39,877 bases of DNA from Pontibacter harenae. GTDB lineage: Bacteria; Bacteroidota; Bacteroidia; Cytophagales; Hymenobacteraceae. The translations under genes were made by a program, and so were the position numbers. Location: assembly GCF_020907245.1 (NCBI RefSeq), contig NZ_JAJJWH010000042.1:1-39877 (forward strand), written 5' to 3'. The number at the start of each line of letters is the position of its first letter. Positions within the stretch are counted from its first letter, which is position 1. Shown here piece by piece: positions 26,009 to 34,827 of the stretch. The notes beneath the pieces are model-generated. The model was not told the DNA's origin and made no database searches. It worked only from the letters and a program-made list of their open reading frames with translations.

Positions 26009-26020
26009 GCAAACGATTGC
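26009..26020 (+). promoter_or_regulatory. LacI-type operator-like site 2
   Basis: GCAAACGATTGC, a palindrome except for its central bases, with the reverse complement GCAATCGTTTGC matching site 1 at 11 of 12 bases. It lies 205 bp from site 1, in the opposite orientation. Confidence 0.6.
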
Positions 26021-26050
26021 GCAACATTGCACTGAATATAGAGTAAGTGT

Positions 26051-26062
26051 TTAATCATTTGC
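26051..26062 (+). promoter_or_regulatory. Degenerate LacI-type site 3
   Basis: TTAATCATTTGC matches site 1 at 10 of 12 bases in the same orientation. Its centre is 42 bp from that of site 2, close to four helical turns, which would suit cooperative binding. The central CG is CA, so it would be a weaker site. Confidence 0.4.
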
Positions 26063-26294
26063 AGGTGCTCCTGTAGTAGTTTCAGAATAAGTACAGCCCT
26101 ATTGTTAAGTTAATGTTGCAGCAGAAGACCTTCCTATTTTTTAGATAAGGGAAGCATAGGAAATATGTCTTCGTGTTTGCTCTGTGGTTTGTGCTGGTTT
26201 ACTGTTAATTGCAGGGTTTTAAGAACAGGTTGGAGCATACGCTATAGGAGATCTGAGAGGGAGGAAGCTGGTACTTTTTTGCTATGTGCGATAA

Positions 26295-26306
26295 GTGATT
26301 AATCAC
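26295..26306. promoter_or_regulatory. Perfect 12-bp palindrome upstream of susC
   Basis: GTGATTAATCAC is an exact palindrome, 174 bp before the susC start. It is unlike the LacI-type sites, so it may be bound by a different regulator, for instance a catabolite or GntR-type protein. No further evidence. Confidence 0.35.
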
Positions 26307-26479
26307 CTGAAATATTAGAAGAGGGAAATGTCAGATGGAGGTTTTATCAGTTGAATTGGTTCCATGGTAGGTAATGCTTTGTGCGTGTATAACCTACAGT
26401 AGTTAAGGTGCTTAGGAGTTTCTTGAGTTTGATATACATAAAAGTTTTAATTATTAATCGTACAATTTAAAAGTTACAT

Positions 26480-29400
26480 ATGCGACACGCTTTACTAACG
26501 AAGATGAAGTATTTGTTTACGCTTACTTTTGTCTTCACCGCAATTGTAGGGGCACTTGCTCAAAGCTTTTCCGTGTCAGGGAAAGTGGTAGATGAAAACG
26601 GGCTGGGATTGCCAGGCGTAACGGTCGTCTTAAAAGGAACATCAACAGCTGTTCCTACTGACGTTGATGGAAACTATACACTTTCTTTGCCAAATGGAGA
26701 GGGTACCTTACAGTTTTCTTTTATCGGTTATCAGCCAAAAGACGTCGCCATCAAAGGTCAGTCTATCATAAATGTCTCTATGGCTCCGGAGCAGAATGCA
26801 CTGGATGAGGTAGTGGTAATCGGCTACGGTACAGTTAATAGGAGAGACTTGACAGGGTCAGTTTCATCGGTAAGTGCTAAACAACTTGCTGATATACCTG
26901 TGAGTACGGCTGCTGAAGCACTTGCTGGTAGGCTAGCGGGTGTGCAAGTAACAACCTCAGAAGGTCGTCCAGGTGCTGACATTCAGATAAGAGTGCGTGG
27001 CGGCGGTTCTATTACACAAGATAACTCACCTTTATATATAGTAGACGGTATCCAGGTGGAGAACGCCTTGTCTTTCCTTTCTCCTCAGGAGATTGAATCA
27101 ATTGACGTGTTGAAAGATGCTGCCTCTACTTCAATTTACGGAGCACGCGGTGCCAACGGTGTGGTAGTAATCACGACGAAGGGCGGTAAGGCAATGCCGA
27201 CGCAAATCACTTACAATGGCTTTGCTGGTGTGCGCAGCATTGTTAACAAGCTGGACGTGATGAATCCTTATGAGTATGTGAAATACCAGCATCAGATCTA
27301 TAACTATAATACGAACCAAGAAACAAAAGATGCTTTCACCACCCGTTATGGCTTATATGATGATTTGGATATCTATCAGAACATGCCGCATACAGACTGG
27401 CAGGACGAGGTATTCGGACGCGATGCGACTAGCCAAACACACATACTAGGCTTAACAGGTGGTTCTAAAACAACGTCTTTCAACTTTACGCTGAACCATA
27501 CCGACGAAGAAGGAATCATGCTAAACTCGGGCTTTGAAAGAACATTGGCTTCTTTCAAATTCGATCATAAAGTATCTGACCGTTTAAGAGTAGGTATGAA
27601 TACACGCTACAGCCGCCAGCAAATTGACGGAGTAGGTACATCCAGCACAGGCACTCAGAGTTCAAACAGGCTGCGAAATGCCGTACGTTTCCGTCCGTTT
27701 GTGGCGCCAGGTATGGAAAACACCGCTGATATTTTTGACCCAGAATTCGCTAACTTAACTAACTTGACAAGCCCAGTGTTGCTGGCAAATCAGGAACTGA
27801 AGTACGACTACAGAAATGACCTCCTGCTGAACGGGTATTTTAGCTATGAAATCTTTAAAGGCCTGAACTTCAGAACAACCTTCGGTATAACAACAACCAA
27901 CCGTGAGGAAAACGAATATTCAGGACCTGTAACAAGCATAGCCAGGCAGAACGCCGACATGCCAGTGGTAGGTATCCGTAACAGCGAAGCGCTATCGTTA
28001 ACAAACTCAAACGTAATAACCTACGATAAAAAGTTTAGCGAAGACCATAAGGTACAGGCTATGCTGGGGCATGAAATCTGGCAAAGAAGGACCCAAGGCC
28101 AAACCATAATAACAAAGTGGCTGCCGACAGACATTACACCAGAGCAGGCTTTTGCAGGTATTCAAAAAGCCACGCCTCCTGCAGGTATGATTCAGGATGC
28201 GCCAAGCACAGTAGAGTCTGAGCAAAGAACCCTTTCTTACTTCGGTCGTCTATCGTATAACTTCAGAGAAAAATACCGTGCGCAGTTTACGCTTCGCCGT
28301 GATGCGTCTTCCTTATTCGCTCCTGAGAATCGTGTAGGTTATTTTCCTTCTGCCTCTGTGGCTTGGCACATTGCCGACGAAAGCTTTCTGGCAGGCACCG
28401 AAGACTGGTTGTCTGATCTGAAGCTGCGTTTAAGCATGGGAGCGGTAGGTAATAACAGAATAGGAGTAGACCTTTGGAAAACAATGTTCTCTACATCCAG
28501 CGACTATGGCTATGCCTTTACCGAAGCCATTACGCCAGGCTTTATCGCTACAGACCTTGCCAATTCAAACCTGAAATGGGAAACCACCATCTCCAGAAAC
28601 GTAGGCCTCGATATAGGTTTGTTTAACAACAGGCTGAGCACTTCCATCGATTTGTATAAGAACAGTACTAGAGACTTGTTGCTACGTGCCACCATACCAC
28701 AGACCAGTGGCTACGAGCGTCAGTACCAGAACATAGGCGAGACAGAAAACAAAGGTATAGAACTGCAGCTGAACGGTGTAGTGGTAGATAACCAAAGTTT
28801 CTCTTGGAACGCCAATTTCAACATTGCCTTTAACAAAAACAAAATTGTAAGCCTTGGCTTAGATCCTAGCGGGAACCCTGTAAACTCATACCTGGTGGAG
28901 TCTGGCTGGGTGAGCAGCTCTTACCAAGATTTCTTAGTAGGAGTAGGGCAGCCAATTGGCCAGTTCTATGGCTACGTAACCGACGGGTACTATACATTGG
29001 AAGATTTCAATACAGCTTATGATGAGACCACTGGTATCTGGTCATACACTTTGAAAGAAGGTGTGCCAGACAGCAGAGCGGTAGCTTTAGGTAACAGAGC
29101 TCCACAACCAGGCGACCTGAAGTTGAAGAAGTTGTCTGACTCAGAGAGCGATCTGATCACGACTGAAGACAGAACAGTGTTGGGCAATGCGCAGCCTAAA
29201 TTCATAGGTGGTTTAAACCAGCAGTTACGCTACAAAAACTTCGACTTGAGCGTGTTCATGAACTTCTCTTACGGAAACAAAGTGTACAACGCGAACAAGA
29301 TTGAATTTACTACACAGTACCTGTACCGCGACAACAACATGCTGTCGATGATGAACGACAGATGGCAGTGGTACAACGATGCTGGACAACTAGTGACAAA

Positions 29401-29740
29401 CCCTGAGGAATTGGCTGCCATGAACCAGAACACACAGTACTGGACTCCGCCACAAGGTCAATACTTCCTGCACTCGTTTGCCATCGAAGACGGTTCGTTC
29501 CTACGCATCAGCAACGTAACGTTGGGTTACTCGCTTCCGCAGAGCCTGGTAGATAGACTAAGAGTGGTATCTAAGTTCAGAGTTTATGCTACAGTAAATA
29601 ACCTTGCCACTATCACGGGCTACTCTGGCTATGACCCAGAAGCCAACACCAGACGCAGCAACCCACTAACGCCTGCGGTAGACTATGCAGCTTATCCTCG
29701 CAGCCGCTTCATCTTAGGTGGTGTTAACGTTACTTTCTAA
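26480..29740 (+). CDS. susC: SusC/RagA TonB-linked outer-membrane transporter
   Basis: A 1086-residue outer-membrane barrel that imports oligosaccharides with TonB energy and pairs with the SusD lid. Residues 1-27 are the signal peptide (GALA|Q). Residues 30-115 form a carboxypeptidase-regulatory-like domain (VSGKVVDENGLGLPGVTVVL), followed by the TonB box region EVVVIGYGTVNRRDLTGSV. The plug (about 125-235) includes PLYIVDGIQ, the SusC/RagA signature IDVLKDAASTSIYGARGANGVV, and ends in TTKGG. The rest is the barrel, ending in aromatic SRFILGGVNVTF. It has no STN domain, so it is a plain glycan SusC rather than a sigma-signalling one. The substrate is inferred as pectic oligosaccharides. Confidence 0.96.
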   Translation: MRHALLTKMKYLFTLTFVFTAIVGALAQSFSVSGKVVDENGLGLPGVTVVLKGTSTAVPTDVDGNYTLSLPNGEGTLQFSFIGYQPKDVAIKGQSIINVSMAPEQNALDEVVVIGYGTVNRRDLTGSVSSVSAKQLADIPVSTAAEALAGRLAGVQVTTSEGRPGADIQIRVRGGGSITQDNSPLYIVDGIQVENALSFLSPQEIESIDVLKDAASTSIYGARGANGVVVITTKGGKAMPTQITYNGFAGVRSIVNKLDVMNPYEYVKYQHQIYNYNTNQETKDAFTTRYGLYDDLDIYQNMPHTDWQDEVFGRDATSQTHILGLTGGSKTTSFNFTLNHTDEEGIMLNSGFERTLASFKFDHKVSDRLRVGMNTRYSRQQIDGVGTSSTGTQSSNRLRNAVRFRPFVAPGMENTADIFDPEFANLTNLTSPVLLANQELKYDYRNDLLLNGYFSYEIFKGLNFRTTFGITTTNREENEYSGPVTSIARQNADMPVVGIRNSEALSLTNSNVITYDKKFSEDHKVQAMLGHEIWQRRTQGQTIITKWLPTDITPEQAFAGIQKATPPAGMIQDAPSTVESEQRTLSYFGRLSYNFREKYRAQFTLRRDASSLFAPENRVGYFPSASVAWHIADESFLAGTEDWLSDLKLRLSMGAVGNNRIGVDLWKTMFSTSSDYGYAFTEAITPGFIATDLANSNLKWETTISRNVGLDIGLFNNRLSTSIDLYKNSTRDLLLRATIPQTSGYERQYQNIGETENKGIELQLNGVVVDNQSFSWNANFNIAFNKNKIVSLGLDPSGNPVNSYLVESGWVSSSYQDFLVGVGQPIGQFYGYVTDGYYTLEDFNTAYDETTGIWSYTLKEGVPDSRAVALGNRAPQPGDLKLKKLSDSESDLITTEDRTVLGNAQPKFIGGLNQQLRYKNFDLSVFMNFSYGNKVYNANKIEFTTQYLYRDNNMLSMMNDRWQWYNDAGQLVTNPEELAAMNQNTQYWTPPQGQYFLHSFAIEDGSFLRISNVTLGYSLPQSLVDRLRVVSKFRVYATVNNLATITGYSGYDPEANTRRSNPLTPAVDYAAYPRSRFILGGVNVTF

Positions 29741-29758
29741 CTATAAATCAGATTGGAA

Positions 29759-31573
29759 ATGAAAAATAAATATATCAAAACCCTGTTTTTATCGCTGGCG
29801 GTGGGAGGTTCTTTAACCTTTACTTCTTGCGAAAGTTACCTGGATATCGAAAACCCGTCTACGGTGTCGCAGGAGACTGTTTTTAGTAGTGTTTCTTATG
29901 CCAACTCTGCCCTGGTAGGTGTGTATAACAGCCTCATGGGAGATGATGGCTATGGCAGCCGTATCTCTACGCTTTACCCAAATGCAGCCGACGACTTTAG
30001 GATTGGCGGCGACTATAACCCGTTAGACCGCAGAGGCATCAGCGGCTTCGGCGTGCACCCTGATAACACTGAACTTAACAAGCCTTTCCTGCAGCTGTAC
30101 GCGGGTATAGAGCGGGCCAATATTGCCATCAAGTATATTCCGATGTCAGCTATCTATACTAGCGGCACTCCTACAGAACAGGCGCAGATGCGCAAGCTGC
30201 ACGGTGAGGCGCTTACTTTGCGAGCCATCTTCTATCATGAGTTAGTTCGTAACTGGGGCGATGTACCAGCGCAATTCGATCCATCAGCAGACCTGACAGA
30301 CTTGTATCTTCCTAAAACTGACCAGGACGAAATTTATGATAAGTTGCTGGATGATTTGGCGCTTGCTGAAGAACTAGTGCCTTGGAAATCCGAGTCAAGT
30401 GACCCAAGTACACGCATCACAAAGTCAGCGGTAAAGGGTTTGAGAGCTAGAATAGCACTGATCCGTGGCGGATATGCCTTAAGAAGAGAATCTGGTGTGA
30501 TGGAGCGTAGAACAGATTACCAAACCTATTACCAGATAGCAAGACAGGAAACTTTGGACATTATTCAGAGCGGACAGCATGGCCTGAACCCAGTATATGA
30601 GAATGTTTTTAAGGACTTACATACAGGTGCCAGCGGCGGCTCGACTAACGAAATGATTTTTGAGATTGGCGCCTATGGCGGTAATTCCAAAACAGACAGC
30701 AAGCTTGGCTATAGCAATGGCCTCAGAATAGACCGCAATTCAAAATATGGTCAGGCAAATGGCCAGCTAGAGGCTATCCCGACATACTTCTATGAGTTCG
30801 ATTCTATTGCCGATGTGAGAAGAGACGTGACAATCGCTTACTTCCAGATCGACAAAGACGACAAAAAGACCCTTACATCTGCCAACACCATGCGTGACGG
30901 TAAATTCAGAAAGTATTGGACAAGCATAAACGGTACAAACCAGAACCTGGGCATCAACTGGCCAGTTTTGCGCTATGCTGATGTGCTGCTGATGTTTGCT
31001 GAGGCGGAGAATGAACTGAATGGACCTACAGCACAGGCGGTAGAAGCTTATGAGGCAGTAAGGAGAAGAGCCTTCAAAGATGAATACGAAGCGTCAAAAA
31101 TGGGTGCAACACCAACCGATAAAGAGGAGTTTTTCAATGCCATTATGCATGAAAGGCTGCTAGAGTTTGGTGGCGAAGGAATACGCAAGTATGATTTGAT
31201 CCGCTGGAACAAATTGGCCTCTACTATAGCAGAGACAAGAGTTAAGCTAACAAACCTTATGAACGCAACAGGGCGCTATGCCAACGTGCCGCAGTATGTG
31301 TACTACCAGCCAACTGACGTAGTAAACGCGACGGTAGAGCAGGAAATAGCAGTACTGACTCTAGCGGATGGGCCTGTATCCAAAGCCATGTATACGCCTG
31401 CTCCAACTACAGCGCCGCTAGGTTTTACAAGGGTAAACTGGAGGGCAGCTGTAAACGAAGCCTATATCACAGGTTTTGCTGTAGCCTTTCAGGAGAACCA
31501 CTCAGAGCTTTTCCCGCTTTATTCTGGTGTATTGAACCAGAACTACAGACTGACGCAGGACTATGGTTATTAA
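29759..31573 (+). CDS. susD: SusD/RagB outer-membrane glycan-binding lipoprotein
   Basis: The extracellular lid and glycan receptor of the SusC transporter. The precursor has a lipoprotein signal with Cys24 (lipobox TSC), followed by ESYLDIENPSTVS, the standard SusD start. The SusD fold is seen in TPR-like helices (ERANIAIKYIP, GEALTLRAIFYHELVRNWGDVP, TKSAVKGLRARIALIRGGYAL) and in the C-terminal signature MHERLLEFGGEGIRKYDLIRWNKL. I choose the ATG at 29759 (604 residues); a TTG at 29753 would add two residues and is less likely. It starts 18 bp after susC and is surely co-transcribed. The acidic Glu after Cys suits surface export. Confidence 0.96.
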   Translation: MKNKYIKTLFLSLAVGGSLTFTSCESYLDIENPSTVSQETVFSSVSYANSALVGVYNSLMGDDGYGSRISTLYPNAADDFRIGGDYNPLDRRGISGFGVHPDNTELNKPFLQLYAGIERANIAIKYIPMSAIYTSGTPTEQAQMRKLHGEALTLRAIFYHELVRNWGDVPAQFDPSADLTDLYLPKTDQDEIYDKLLDDLALAEELVPWKSESSDPSTRITKSAVKGLRARIALIRGGYALRRESGVMERRTDYQTYYQIARQETLDIIQSGQHGLNPVYENVFKDLHTGASGGSTNEMIFEIGAYGGNSKTDSKLGYSNGLRIDRNSKYGQANGQLEAIPTYFYEFDSIADVRRDVTIAYFQIDKDDKKTLTSANTMRDGKFRKYWTSINGTNQNLGINWPVLRYADVLLMFAEAENELNGPTAQAVEAYEAVRRRAFKDEYEASKMGATPTDKEEFFNAIMHERLLEFGGEGIRKYDLIRWNKLASTIAETRVKLTNLMNATGRYANVPQYVYYQPTDVVNATVEQEIAVLTLADGPVSKAMYTPAPTTAPLGFTRVNWRAAVNEAYITGFAVAFQENHSELFPLYSGVLNQNYRLTQDYGY

Positions 31574-31588
31574 GCTGTAATCGGAATC

Positions 31589-33226
31589 ATGAACTTTAAA
31601 TTTCAAGACATGAAAAATTTTCTAATTAAAATATTTTATAGTGTTATTCCGGTTGTGGTGCTGGCCTTTCTGACTTTCGCTTGTGAGCCAGACGAGGAAG
31701 ATTTGGCACCGATGCGGATGTTTACCCCTGCTGGTTCTATCAATTCCACAACGGGAGTAAGCCAAGTAAAACTAACCTGGAACCCCTCTCTGTACACAAC
31801 AGCCGCCAGTGGCGTTACCTACACAGTAGAGGTTGCAGCTGATACATTGTTTGAGACGCCTGTTATCGTGTCAGTGGAAACAGATACCGCTGGTGTGGTA
31901 TTTACCGACGATCAACTGGAGGTAAGAAAGAATTACTTTGCCCGTATCAAAGCAAATGCTTTAGGCGATAGACCTGAGTCTAATTGGGTGGTAAGTAACA
32001 GTTTCAGAATTAGAGGGGAGCAAATTATGCTGCCCATCTACGGGCCTGATGTAAAAGCTACACGTGCCACGCTAAGATGGAGAGTAGCGCCTGGCTTAAC
32101 TAGAATTGTACTGCAGCCTTTGGAAGGCGATGCGATAGAGGTGCCTGTAACAGAAGAGGCCCTAGCCACTGGCAGAATGACGGTAGAAGGCCTTCAGCCT
32201 AACACGTTTTATAGCGTAGAAATTTATGCTGGAAACAAAAGCAGAGGATTTACTTCTTTCACCACTAAAATGCAGGCAAGTTACACGGTAACGCTCACAC
32301 CAGCCGACGATTTGCAGGCAGCCTTGGATAATGCCGCAGATGGAGATGTGATTGGTTTAGAGCCAGGTGAGTATACTATTTCAGAGACAGCCGAAATCAC
32401 AGGTAAAACCATAACGATAGCTTCTGTTTCTGGTAACCCTGCAGATACAAAAGTGAATTTTAAAGAATTTGAGCTGAACGGCGATGGCGCTGGTGTTAAA
32501 CTTTCAGGTATAGATTTTGACGGAGATGCCGAAGGAGCTGACTATCTATTTAACATAACAGGAGATGCAGCTACGTTCACAAACTTTGTGATTGAGAACA
32601 GCATTGTGCGCAACGTTGACAACACAATTCTAAGAGGTAACAGAGGGTCTAAAAACGACTATAAAGTAGATACCATCAGAATAGACAATTCTTTAATTTA
32701 TAATGTAGGCGAAGGAAACTATAACTTTATATTGCTGGATGAAATGGAGTTCAAAAGCCTGGAGCTGACAAATTCTACCTTCCATAACTTTGGACGGCAG
32801 TTTATTAGCTGGGCCTCTAATCTTTCTGGTGTGGCTACGCCAAGAATTATAATAGATAACAGCACCTTAAATTACTTTGGGTACAGGAACTATCCGTTAC
32901 TGGATGCCAACGAGAACGTGGTGAACTTCACGATGCAGAACTCTATAATGGCAAATGCACCACAACCTGGCGAAACCCTTAATAATTCTTTAATAAGGGC
33001 CAACAGCTCTTCTCCAATGATGGTTTCCTATAACAACTTCTTTAAGTTGATAAACGGAAACGGAGAGGCAATGACTTTTCCAGATTATGTAACGTTGATA
33101 AACAATACTGCCACAGACCTAGGATGGGGCATTTCGACTACAGACTTTACACTGCCTGCTGACTCGCCTTTAAGAACAGCCAGTACAACAGGTGGTGTAG
33201 TAGGCGACCCACGTTGGTTATACTAA
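31589..33226 (+). CDS. Putative surface glycan-binding lipoprotein with FN3-like and beta-helix domains
   Basis: A 545-residue lipoprotein (lipobox FAC, Cys32) right after susD, the usual place of a surface glycan-binding protein. CEPDEED is acidic after the Cys, as in Bacteroidota surface-export signals. Residues 37-230 look like two fibronectin type III-type domains (VKLTWNPSLYTT, KATRATLRWRVAPG, QPNTFYSVEIYAGNKSRGFTSF). From 240 onward a right-handed beta-helix begins with DDLQAALDNAADGDVIGLEPG and runs through repeated strands (FTNFVIENSIVRN, FTMQNSIMANA), like DUF4957/DUF5123 proteins of pectin loci. No lyase catalytic motif is evident. It probably binds homogalacturonan; a lyase cannot be excluded because the fold is shared. 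Confidence 0.8.
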   Translation: MNFKFQDMKNFLIKIFYSVIPVVVLAFLTFACEPDEEDLAPMRMFTPAGSINSTTGVSQVKLTWNPSLYTTAASGVTYTVEVAADTLFETPVIVSVETDTAGVVFTDDQLEVRKNYFARIKANALGDRPESNWVVSNSFRIRGEQIMLPIYGPDVKATRATLRWRVAPGLTRIVLQPLEGDAIEVPVTEEALATGRMTVEGLQPNTFYSVEIYAGNKSRGFTSFTTKMQASYTVTLTPADDLQAALDNAADGDVIGLEPGEYTISETAEITGKTITIASVSGNPADTKVNFKEFELNGDGAGVKLSGIDFDGDAEGADYLFNITGDAATFTNFVIENSIVRNVDNTILRGNRGSKNDYKVDTIRIDNSLIYNVGEGNYNFILLDEMEFKSLELTNSTFHNFGRQFISWASNLSGVATPRIIIDNSTLNYFGYRNYPLLDANENVVNFTMQNSIMANAPQPGETLNNSLIRANSSSPMMVSYNNFFKLINGNGEAMTFPDYVTLINNTATDLGWGISTTDFTLPADSPLRTASTTGGVVGDPRWLY

Positions 33227-33238
33227 TTTGCAGATAAT

Positions 33239-33268
33239 AAACGGTGTGGCTTATTAGCCACACCGTTT
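33239..33268 (+). terminator. Hairpin between the binding-protein gene and the first pectate lyase gene
   Basis: AAACGGTGTGGCT and AGCCACACCGTTT form a perfect 13-bp stem with loop TATT. The trailing sequence (ACTTAAACC) is not a T run. It may partly terminate or stabilise the susCD transcript end, rather than stop transcription fully. Confidence 0.55.
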
Positions 33269-33287
33269 ACTTAAACCCTGAGCGCTC

Positions 33288-34772
33288 ATGCTAAAGCTTA
33301 CTTATAAATTTAATTTCTTTGGCTGTTTTGCAGGCATATTCCTTTTGCTGACGGTGCCTGCCTGCAAAGGTTCTGATCCCGAGCCTTCTACTGAGCCAGA
33401 AGAAGAGGTATTGGAGCCTGTGCGTGAAGATGCTCTTGCTTTTCCTGGAGCCGAAGGTTTTGGTAAAGATGCTACAGGTGGCCGTGGAGGTAAAGTAATC
33501 AAAGTAACCAACCTGAATGATTCTGGTGTAGGTAGTTTAAGAGCTGCCATCACCACACCAGGGGCTCGCATTATTGTGTTTGATGTATCAGGAACCATAG
33601 CGTTAAACTCCAACCTGAACATTAATATTGGCGATTTAACTATAGCGGGACAAACTGCTCCTGGCGATGGTATTACCATCAAAAACTATCCTGTTAATGT
33701 AAATGCCGATAATGTAATTATACGTTTCTTGCGTTTCCGCATGGGAGATGAAAAAGCGCAGGAAGCTGATGCATTAGGCGGAAGGTTCCACAAAAATATT
33801 ATTGTAGACCACTGCTCTATGAGTTGGTCTACAGATGAGTGTGTTTCGTTTTATGCAAACGAAAACTTTACCTTGCAATGGAGCATTATATCTGAGAGTC
33901 TGCGCAATTCTGCACATGAGAAGGGAGCACACGGCTATGGCGGTATCTGGGGAGGTAAAAATGCATCGTTCCACCATAACCTGCTGGCAAACCACGACAG
34001 CCGAAACCCAAGGCTAGGAGAAGAAGCAGGCAAAGCCTTTGCTTTAACCAACCTGGTAGACCTTAGAAATAACGTGATCTTTAACTGGGGCAACAACAGC
34101 GCCTATGGCGGTGAAGCAATGAATGTGAACATCGTGAACTGCTATTACAAACCAGGCCCTGTCACCACAAAGAAGGAGCGCATCCTTTCTATAGACAAAA
34201 ACAAGAACAGCGGCACCGAAGTGTACGACATCTGGGGAAAGTTTTACATAAACGGTAATTATATAGAAGGAAGTAACCGCGCCACAAACGATAACTGGAC
34301 TTATGGCGTTTTCAACCAGTTTCATAATAGCTATGGCACTGTTCCAGATGCTGCTAAAGCCGCGATGAAATTGAGCTCGCCACACCCAATCAATGATAAT
34401 GTGACCACCCATACAGCTCAAGTAGCTTATGAAAGAGTGCTAAGTTATGCTGGTGCCTCGTTTGTAAGAGATGCAGTGGATGAGCGTGTGCTGGAGCATG
34501 TGCGCAACAATTCTTATACTGCAGAGGGTTCTCGGGGAAGTACTAAAGGTATAATTGATAGCCAAAGCGATGTTGGCGGCTGGCCAGAATTGGAATCGGC
34601 TGCTGCCCCACAAGACACCGACAAGGACGGTATACCCGACGAATGGGAAATAGCCCAAAAGCTTGATCCGAATAAAGCACAAACAAAAAAGAATTTGAGC
34701 ACAGCTTACGATGATGTAGAAGTTTACATCAATAGCTTAGTGAAAGACATTGTAGAAGCACAGGTAAAGTAA
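33288..34772 (+). CDS. Pectate lyase, PL1 family (first copy), surface-type lipoprotein
   Basis: Cleaves polygalacturonate by beta-elimination, leaving 4,5-unsaturated ends. A 494-residue lipoprotein with Cys26 (lipobox PAC). CKGSDPEPSTEPEEE is acidic after the Cys, as in surface-export signals. The PL1 parallel beta-helix starts LAFPGAEGFGKDATGGRGG and includes TIAGQTAPGDGITI, RFLRFRMGD, DHCSMSWSTDE and FHHNLLANHDSRNPRLG, with the likely catalytic Arg region near residue 240. The tail DTDKDGIPDEWEIAQKLDP is a calcium-binding thrombospondin-3-like motif, common in PL1 subfamily 2-type enzymes. More than half identical by eye to the second PL1 at 36169. Confidence 0.92.
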   Translation: MLKLTYKFNFFGCFAGIFLLLTVPACKGSDPEPSTEPEEEVLEPVREDALAFPGAEGFGKDATGGRGGKVIKVTNLNDSGVGSLRAAITTPGARIIVFDVSGTIALNSNLNINIGDLTIAGQTAPGDGITIKNYPVNVNADNVIIRFLRFRMGDEKAQEADALGGRFHKNIIVDHCSMSWSTDECVSFYANENFTLQWSIISESLRNSAHEKGAHGYGGIWGGKNASFHHNLLANHDSRNPRLGEEAGKAFALTNLVDLRNNVIFNWGNNSAYGGEAMNVNIVNCYYKPGPVTTKKERILSIDKNKNSGTEVYDIWGKFYINGNYIEGSNRATNDNWTYGVFNQFHNSYGTVPDAAKAAMKLSSPHPINDNVTTHTAQVAYERVLSYAGASFVRDAVDERVLEHVRNNSYTAEGSRGSTKGIIDSQSDVGGWPELESAAAPQDTDKDGIPDEWEIAQKLDPNKAQTKKNLSTAYDDVEVYINSLVKDIVEAQVK

Positions 34773-34827
34773 AGCCGGGCTCTTCATGACAAACATGACT
34801 AACCTTTATAGTTAATATAGTTAAGAA

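Larger units (their letters stand above)
25780..26479. other. Divergent regulatory region of the pectin locus
   Basis: 700 bp without a recognisable gene, between kduI (-) and susC (+). It holds three related LacI-type elements, a promoter for kduI, and two further palindromes, all listed separately. I find no convincing TTG-N20-TAnnTTTG promoter for susC. The long 5' side of susC (26063-26479) may carry a leader that I cannot interpret. Confidence 0.75.
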
